Made by a program: the position numbers and the translations under genes. Source: Paramarasmius palmivorus (lineage: Eukaryota > Basidiomycota > Agaricomycetes > Agaricales > Marasmiaceae). Taken from it: 64,000 nt of DNA. The stretch is from NCBI GenBank assembly GCA_037176845.1, contig JAYKXP010000017.1, forward strand, positions 620,001 to 684,000. The letters run 5' to 3'. Shown piece by piece: positions 57,398 through 64,000 of the stretch (position 1 is the stretch's first letter; each line of letters starts with the position of its first letter). Under the pieces are notes generated by a model. That model searched no databases. It saw only the letters and a list, made by a program, of their open reading frames with translations, and was not told the origin of the DNA.

Positions 57398-59202
57398 TCA
57401 TCGCAGTGTAACCAATTCTGAACCACCCATTTCATCAGCATGCGGTTCTTCAGAAACGTAGGTAAACGCACCTTCAGCGGAAGTGGGGTGAATAGCCACA
57501 GTGTCATCAAAGTCCTTCTTGGTCGCTACATTGAACAATGAATCAGCTTCAAGCATTCTCGATTCGGTGCCACGATCCATACCCTTCATTTTAACTGCAA
57601 CTGCAAATCCTTGCAAGACTTCGTCACTTCCCAAACCGATGATGTGCACGCCAACAACGCGTTCTTCAGGTCCAACACAGATGAGCTTGTACATTGTAGG
57701 TTCCTTGTGCTCCTCGGGTATCATGGAGAAGTACAAGGCGCGGAAGTTGGACTTGTCTATAAGCCATCTTATTCAGCACTAGAGGATAAGCTAGAATAGA
57801 AAGTTACGCACAAATCTTCACTTGATCATCACCATACTTCTTGCGTGCTTCAGGCTCTGTGAGACCGACAGTTCCAATAGTAGGATGCCTGATGAACGTA
57901 TGAGCCGGTATCCGATAGCCAATTTGAACGCTACTCACGAAAAGACAACGGTAGGAATATCCTCATAGCTGAGCTTATCATTCTTGAACTTCTCGGGGCC
58001 GAAAAGACGGTTTGAGAGTCTCCTGCCAGCAGCGATAGCTACAGGTGTCAGCAGGGCCTTGCCCTGAACATCTCCGATAGCAGTGATACCAGGAACCGAC
58101 GAGTTCTGATATTCATCGACGACGACATTTCCTTGCTCATCAAGTTTGACACCCAACTCCTCTAGACCCATATTCTGGGTAGCCGCTCTCCGACCGATGG
58201 CCCATAGGATACAGTCAACCTCAACCTTCTCGCCATTGTTGGTATGTACAGTCAAAGTCTGACCCTTCTGTCCTTCGACCTTGACAACCTTGCTGGTCTT
58301 GTGGATCTTTACTCCGCTATGCTCCATCCACGGCGTGAGGACTTGTTGAAGAGATGGATCGAAGGTTCTGAGAACGGTTTCGCCACGAATGATCAGGTGT
58401 GTCTCGCTACCGAGGGCATTGAATACACCGGCAAGCTCGACCGCAATGTATCCCGCGCCAACGACTGCGACTCGCTTTGGCTGCTCCTCGAGTTCGAAGA
58501 ACCCGTCAGAAGTAATACCAAGGCTCGCACCGGGTATATCTTCATCACTGGGAATAGTGGGGTATCCACCAGTAGCAATGCAAACCTGGTCGGCGTTGAG
58601 GGTATATTTGCTCTTTCCGTCTGGCAAAGTGACTTCTACGGTGTTTCGCGATGTGAGACGGCCAAAACCTTGGTGATATTCAACGCCTTCCTTGTCAAAG
58701 TTGTTATGATAGATGCCGTTGAGTTTGCGGATGTAGGCATCGCGTTGTACTTTGAAGGAGGACCAATCAAATTTCGGTGCGTCTGGGAGACCTTCTAGTT
58801 TGTAGCCTTTGGCATGATACATGATCTTTTCGCGCAGGTCGGCTGCATGCCACATAATCTACAGTGTAATATGCATTCAGTGTCGTGTGACTACAAATGC
58901 TAGGGTGATTACTCGCCTTTTTCGGAACACAGCCTGTGAAACCCACATCAGAACGTGGATGAATATGGCAGAGAAGCGCTTTTACGCACCAACGTTAACA
59001 CAAGTTCCACCCAGATGAGGAGTCATTTCGACTACAGCAACTTTCTTTCCGTACGACGCAGCGCGTCGCTGAGGCACGGATTAGACAGAGGTCGCCCCAG
59101 TGGAGAATCTAGACGCACCGAACTTCCACTTCCACCGCTTCCACCGCCAATGATAACATAGTCGTACTTCTCGCCCGTGGGTTTATCGTAAATAGGAGGC
59201 AT
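57398..59202 (-). CDS. GLR1: Glutathione reductase
   Basis: FAD- and NADPH-dependent reduction of glutathione disulfide, in cytosol and probably mitochondria. It starts [24 protein letters not shown], an FAD-binding Rossmann motif. The redox pair is C-V-N-V-G-C-V-P-K-K, interrupted by an intron after [15 protein letters not shown] is the NADPH motif, and [13 protein letters not shown] the second FAD site. The active-site His is in V-A-I-H-P-T-S-A-E, joined by a final intron to E-L-V-T-L-R at the C-terminus. The intron after V-P-K-K has a GC donor (GCGAGT); no GT donor keeps frame. Length about 480 residues, normal for the family. All key residues are present. Confidence 0.94.
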
Positions 59203-59459
59203 CCTTGCAATAGTATTCGCTGTGAATGTTCTCTTAATCTAAAGTTCTAAAGGGATTAATTGACCAGATTTCCAAAGAATTCAAAGGAAAACTCGCCAAG
59301 TTCAGTCGCTGAGCAGCCCGTATGGTGGGAGTTGAGGGAAAAGACAGGTTGGAGAAACTCCGTCGAATGACGGAGAGCTGATATAGCGCCAGGTTTTAGA
59401 ACGGATCGATAAGCAGGTGAGTAATATACGGGTCGTATCGGTGGACCGTGCGTGGTCAA
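59203..59459 (-). promoter_or_regulatory. Possible alternative mitochondrial 5' exon of glutathione reductase
   Basis: A minus-strand frame begins with ATG at 59459 and runs 67 codons to a stop. Removing 59296-59220 as a 77-base intron with a GCGAGT donor and a CACAG acceptor would join codon 55 in frame to [10 protein letters not shown], just before the normal start. The resulting 60-residue extension has Arg/Lys at several places and a single acidic residue in its first 50, as in mitochondrial presequences. Unspliced, it would be an upstream ORF. Yeast GLR1 is known to make mitochondrial and cytosolic forms from two starts. Prediction only. Confidence 0.4.
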
Positions 59460-61019
59460 AAAGCTACGCCAAATCGCGTCAGTACGTCACCTGATCTTAC
59501 GCGCTTTGTCAGTTCTTCCACATTCCCCGCGGTAGCGCGGCCGAAGCCATTCAACTCGCTGTTTCCCATCATGATGGTCTCTTTGAATCCGTTGAGCCCG
59601 ATAGTACGGCGATAGTTTTGCGGGCTTATAGAGGGGCAGAAGGCGATTTCCTATGTTCTCGTGGGCACTATGCCGGGCTCGGAACCTTCGTGTGCAAGGT
59701 TTGAACAAGGTAGTTGAACACTAGCCTGAGGCTTCGCACTAAGCCAGACTAAGCCTCGTCTAATTTTGTTCTTGTGATTCACAGGAAACCAGTGAAGCCG
59801 ACGACCTTCCTTCGATGACAGTTACCCGAGACTGGATAATTTTGTCGCAGTGAACCTCGCGAGGCCTTGCGATTCCAAGCCTGCTTTCCACCCTCACCAT
59901 TCAAATCGCTTCGATCTTGTACATCCAGCCCCACCTCGGTCTACTCGCTGTTTCTATCCCAATGTTCCTTTTAACAGCACGCTTAGCATTGAGATCAGAT
60001 GAAGGAAATGGTCGTTCAAAGTACCGTTCCCGCTGATTAGGAGGGAGTATTTATCGATTCTATGCATTCTGGTGTGCTGAATTGTTGTCCTTAGCTGGAC
60101 TCTCCACTAGAACCGGACGCTCTTCCGATCCCTCACAAGCTAACAAAACATACCGTGGCCCTGCACCCTTCTCGTTCCAAACATGGATCACACTTTTGTT
60201 GTCGAACCACCAACAAATGCCAGCACGACCGGGTCCGAACAAGAGTTGAAGTTGACGGCAGTGACATCCAACTTACAGGACAAGCGATTCAGCTTCGTTG
60301 AGCTGTTTCAAGTTGGTTGTTGCTTTCGTTTTCACGTTCCTTATGTTTTGAAGGACGTCCAAATGTGTTCAACCGCCAGCTAGGTACTAATGTCACATCG
60401 ATATATCTTGGATATAGATCCTCTTGTGCACTTCAAGGCAGCAAGTGCGTGTCCTTAGCAGAAACTTACCGAGCCAACGAAATACCTTTGTGTAGGCTTC
60501 ATAAACGAGCCTCGTGCCTACCCGGATCACTCGAACTTTGTCCCCTCACCATTCCTTTCATTGGGGAAATCTTGGAACGAATGGTTGCTCTGAATGCAAA
60601 TACAGTTAGTCATTAATGCATCGTCAATCATGACGATGCTTGAACTGCGGTGGAGAAGATACAAGTTCCATTATGATCTTGATTCCTTCTCAGCTTCCCG
60701 AATCCTATCAAGGTTTATCAAACACTTAGGTATGTATCACGCCCTACAACACAGTCTGAAGTTGAAGTATACTCAAGGCCTTGCGCAATGTTGTCCACAT
60801 TTACTACGCATCCTCATGGCACGAACTTGAAGAGACCACTCATCTCCTTGAGAAACTAGACGTGTACCTGAAAATTGTGGAGCATTCAACCTCATTCACC
60901 ATACCTTGGCAATGGAATTCGTTCACCTTGGCGTCGTCACTTGCAGCGGATCATTTTTCAGAGCATGCACATAAAACAGAGCGAGAATACAAAGCGACAG
61001 CGATTTTTGACTAACCATA
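59460..61019. other. Intergenic between glutathione reductase and secreted protein
   Basis: About 1.5 kb. Around 60060-60383 both strands carry short protein-like frames (plus: M-D-H-T-F-V-V-E-P-P-T-N; minus: I-C-W-W-F-D-N-K-S-V-I-H-V-W-N), which cannot both be genes; I could not decide for either. Nothing else recognised. Confidence 0.35.
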
Positions 61020-61852
61020 ATGTTCTTCGCCACCTACCTGAGCACCCTTATTTTCGTGTCTTGTGCTTCACTCGTGCTCGCCCAGGCCGAAACTGTTTCA
61101 CCACCATCTACCGTTCAATTGATACACCCTGAAGGTACACTTCAGATCAACAGTCGTGTCAAGATTGGCTTTGGCTATAATGGCCCGCCCTACCAAGGTG
61201 AGTAGTCAACTGCGGTACGCAGCCACGCAATGACTCTATACTAGGTTTCCTCCAGAGCATCAACTCATCTCTACAGTGGCCGAATGGTACAGAGAGCGCT
61301 TCATTGCGTTCGATACCCATGAAGGATCACAGCTGTCGCGCCGAGTCACGATATAATGCTACCGCCACAATGACATTAGATCAGGTTGGGAAGTATGTCC
61401 TTTTTATTGGATCATCATCCTCAGTACTCAGAACATTCCGCAGCTATACGATCTTCTGGAACGTCACGTACGGCCTTTCCTCTGACCCGACACAAGCCAA
61501 CTCGACGTATTGTGGACCAGAGCCCTTTTCGTATCAGTCGTGGCTCTTGAACTCAACTTTCCGAGTGGATAGTAATCCAGCACGGACTGATCGTGCTGTG
61601 CTGTCGACATTCGTTGAGACCACATTACCTGGGTCGCCCACTGGTTCTTTGAAGGTCCCGGTAACGAGTTCTTCGAGTAGCGGAGGTGGCGAGGGAGCCC
61701 CTGCAGGTCCGACAAGCACAAGCGAGGGAGCCCCTACAAGTCCGACGAGCACGGGCGCGGAAGGGAGTAATGAAGAAAATGCAGCGTTGCGGATTCGTTT
61801 AGAAGGGGTAATTATGGGTATTGTTCTCCTGACACTGACCAATTTGCTGTGA
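61020..61852 (+). CDS. Secreted, probably GPI-anchored Ser/Thr-rich protein
   Basis: Two exons give about 260 residues. M-F-F-A-T-Y-L-S-T-L-I-F-V-S-C-A-S-L-V-L-A is a signal peptide. The ectodomain has T-L-Q-I-N-S-R-V-K-I-G-F-G-Y-N, several N-x-S/T sites (N-S-S, N-G-T, N-A-T, N-V-T, N-S-T) and two cysteine pairs. A low-complexity stalk repeats G-A-P-x-x-P-T-S-T, likely O-glycosylated. A Glu/Asn-rich patch and the hydrophobic end L-E-G-V-I-M-G-I-V-L-L-T-L-T-N-L-L fit a GPI signal. I do not recognise the ectodomain with certainty; similar cell-surface proteins are common in Agaricomycetes. Role at the cell wall is inferred. Confidence 0.75.
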
Positions 61853-62217
61853 GAGTCTGTCCATTGTTAATCTGGAATTGTCCTGGTAATCCCACTTGAC
61901 TCGATAACCTGTCACACATATCCATGAGCTTGTAAGAATGATCGCATATGGCATGGTAGATACGACATAAAGCAGGCGATGAGTTGGAGACAACACGAGT
62001 GGAAGAAGTGAAGGCAAGACAAAACCGCATCAGCTCCCAATCAGCTCTCAACACCATTAGAGCTGTTGGTCCAAGCGTGCGGGGCTTCATGTTATGCATT
62101 ACGGCCTTGTTTACCCTCTTCTCCTAGCACGCATCATCTGCCCATTACATCTCTGCATCCTAAACCCATACAAGCATATCTCCACTGACACTCCAAACTC
62201 CTCGCATTAACAGCCGC
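61853..62217. other. Convergent 3' space
   Basis: 3' ends of the GPI-protein gene and the RPL10A gene. No gene recognised. Confidence 0.4.
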
Positions 62218-63139
62218 TTAGAAGAGGCGGACGGGCTTGCCCATGGTGGATTTGATGTGGAGCGACTTGACGTTTTGCCAGTTCTTCTTCAACAAGGAAA
62301 CGAGGAAGTTGATACCTGAATCATGTTTAGGTACTATTAATTTAGAGGTCGGAGATGTGAACTTACTAAGCATAGTGTTGGCGAGAACTTGGTCATCGGT
62401 CATTTGGACGTGGCCAACAGCAACACCCAAGCAAAGAACCTTCTTGAGCTGGAACTTGATGGTGGAGCGGACCTCAACAATCTTGTTGTTCAAGTCTTCA
62501 GAGTGGGAGACGGGGGTAGGGAACTTGCCAGCTGTGAAGAACATTAGAGTTTGTGAAGGATATAACTTGAACAAGACACACCCTTGGAGAGACCGGGACC
62601 GAGCAAACGAGGAATTTGCTTGATCAAAGCTTCAGAGGCAAGGAAAGCGTCGTATTTCTTGGCGAGCTTCTTAACGAGCTTCTTGTTTTTGTTGAGCCTG
62701 GAAGCGAACGAGTGAATAACCGACCCCTCCGATGCTTCAATCGGCCACCTACTTCTTCAAGTCATCAACAGACATGTATTCAAGGTCGATCTGCTTAGCA
62801 CGATCGATGTCGGCAGCATCGGCGAGAATGCAGATGGACATGCGAGGACGGGGGACATGAGGGAGTCTATAAAGATGTGATTAGACGTGGATTCTCCCTT
62901 CTGAGCTATATCGTACGCACTTTACGGATCCAGAGAAACGCTTGTCACGCTGGGGGTCGTAGTTCTTGAGACCAATTTGAAGTTCGATAGTCTCCACAAA
63001 GTTACGCTTCTTCTCGCCGTTGGATTCAGCAAGCAGCTCTTTGATGGAGCCCCGCACGCTTGACACTGAGAGTTTGCTTCCACTATATACAGATTCAGCA
63101 CTCAATTTCAACTTCAGCTTTCGATGTTACTCACCTCAT
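62218..63139 (-). CDS. RPL10A: 60S ribosomal protein uL1 (L10a/Rpl1)
   Basis: Component of the L1 stalk of the large ribosomal subunit, which guides exit of deacylated tRNA. The first exon is only ATGAG; an intron follows and the frame resumes [40 protein letters not shown] is the family signature, then [44 protein letters not shown] and the end [10 protein letters not shown]. About 217 residues, typical. The tiny first exon and 5-prime-biased introns are usual for fungal ribosomal protein genes and often matter for expression. Confidence 0.94.
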
Positions 63140-63670
63140 GCTCGCCGACTTTTTTTGGTGGTCTTGAGGTGTTTCGTTAGATTTTTGGCGTATGGTTGCT
63201 CAGGAAAGCATCTCCAAGCCACAGCCGCAATAGGAAGCAACTGTACAGTGTGATAGGGAAGTGTGACATGCCGACGGTAAATGCCGAGGTTGACCGGCAT
63301 CGATCTTCAGTGACTCAGGTGCCACGGTACTGCCCGAGCACTGCCGAACTGCAACTTTGATCTTCATACTGTTCTATGACCTCTTCAACTCTGTGCTTGT
63401 TGCAGGCGCTGGCAGGCAGCTACTGTATACAGAGTTGAAGATCATGTGTGCTAACGGAGGGGAATAGTACTCTAAAGTTCCCGAGATTCCTAACTTCCGC
63501 TCCTAGCACTTCCGTGCAATTTTAAATCGTTTCGATGCTCACACCGAAACCACTCTTTTTCTTCCTCCTTCCGAAGATCTGGTGTCCTAATCAAGATTCC
63601 GGCTTGACTCGAGTCCGTATATATGAAAAGCAAGATGGAATGAAGTTACTTTTGTACCCGAATTCTCCTC
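63140..63670. other. Divergent promoter region
   Basis: Shared 5' space of RPL10A (minus) and the truncated membrane protein gene (plus). No RNA gene recognised. Confidence 0.4.
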
Positions 63671-64000
63671 ATGGGCACTACCTCTCTCGCGCTAGCTTGC
63701 ATTGCTCTTGTCATTTCTCTTCTACATGCCTTAATTGCGGCCTGGATTCGGCCAAGATCTTACAATAGTAGGTGGGGCAATGATAGAGACATCATGCGAA
63801 AATTTCCTCTCTACAAAGCCACTGAGGATCTCTCTTACAAGCTCAGAAACATTGTTGACAACAACTTTGCCTTGATCTTCACCTCTGATCAATCCACGGA
63901 TCGCCAACGGTCGTACGCCGTCATGCACACATCCTATGTGTTTGGCCAATTCTTGTCATGGGTCCACATCTTGCGGAACGAGACAGAGTTCCTCAATCCT
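63671..64000 (+). CDS. Membrane-anchored protein of unknown function, 5' part only
   Basis: An uninterrupted 110-codon frame runs off the window edge. M-G-T-T-S-L-A-L-A-C-I-A-L-V-I-S-L-L-H-A-L-I-A-A-W is one transmembrane helix or signal anchor. W-G-N-D-R-D-I-M-R-K-F-P-L-Y-K-A-T-E-D-L-S-Y-K-L-R follows, then Y-V-F-G-Q-F-L-S-W-V-H-I-L-R-N-E-T-E-F. I do not recognise a named domain; the conserved-looking charge pattern suggests a real protein family. The start is the first ATG of the open frame. The 3' part lies beyond the window. Confidence 0.65.
   Translation, partial: MGTTSLALACIALVISLLHALIAAWIRPRSYNSRWGNDRDIMRKFPLYKATEDLSYKLRNIVDNNFALIFTSDQSTDRQRSYAVMHTSYVFGQFLSWVHILRNETEFLNP

Noticed and set aside
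60060..60383. Short protein-like frames on both strands
   Set aside because: They overlap in opposite senses, neither has a splice partner or known domain, so neither was called.

Overview
The window reads as nuclear DNA of a filamentous basidiomycete fungus, probably an Agaricomycete. Genes are split by many short GT-AG introns (about 45-80 nt), sit on both strands without operons, and include families typical of that group: DUF6593, CYP5144-like P450s and small secreted proteins. All gene models were assembled by eye from exon frames and splice signals; family names rest on motifs recalled from known families, not on a search.

Left part (1-13.3 kb), ordinary single-copy genes: a GH88-type unsaturated glucuronyl hydrolase (+), a TGL2-like lipase (-), a 12-TM MFS sugar/SV2-type transporter (-), a MYND zinc-finger protein (+), the type B histone acetyltransferase HAT1 (+) and the PLP-synthase glutaminase subunit (SNO/PDX2, -).

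Middle part (13.3-42.9 kb), the accessory heart of the window: six paralogous genes (called ZF1 to ZF6 here) for proteins with a long Ser/Pro-rich N-terminus, a conserved V-A-S-x-G-V/RAS/RRR basic motif and two C-terminal zinc fingers. In every copy a phase-1 intron interrupts finger 1 just before its first zinc-binding histidine. ZF2 and ZF3 lie in a roughly 4.1-kb tandem duplication that also carries homologous minus-strand coding-like remnants. The spaces between copies are gene-poor and hold decayed sequence. A P450 pseudogene with two in-frame stops and an internal deletion lies between ZF5 and ZF6.

Right part (42.9-64 kb): a DUF6593 protein, a small secreted protein with beta-trefoil-like features, a 285-bp MITE with perfect 49-bp inverted ends and TA flanks, a gamma-glutamyltranspeptidase, three tandem head-to-tail P450 genes (-), a glutathione reductase (-) with a GC-AG intron and a possible spliced mitochondrial N-terminus, a secreted or GPI-anchored Ser/Thr-rich protein, ribosomal protein uL1 (RPL10A, -), and the 5' end of a membrane-anchored protein cut by the window edge. 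Gamma-glutamyltranspeptidase, glutathione reductase and PLP synthase touch glutathione and cofactor metabolism, but their nearness is probably coincidental. No tRNA, rRNA or CRISPR array was seen.
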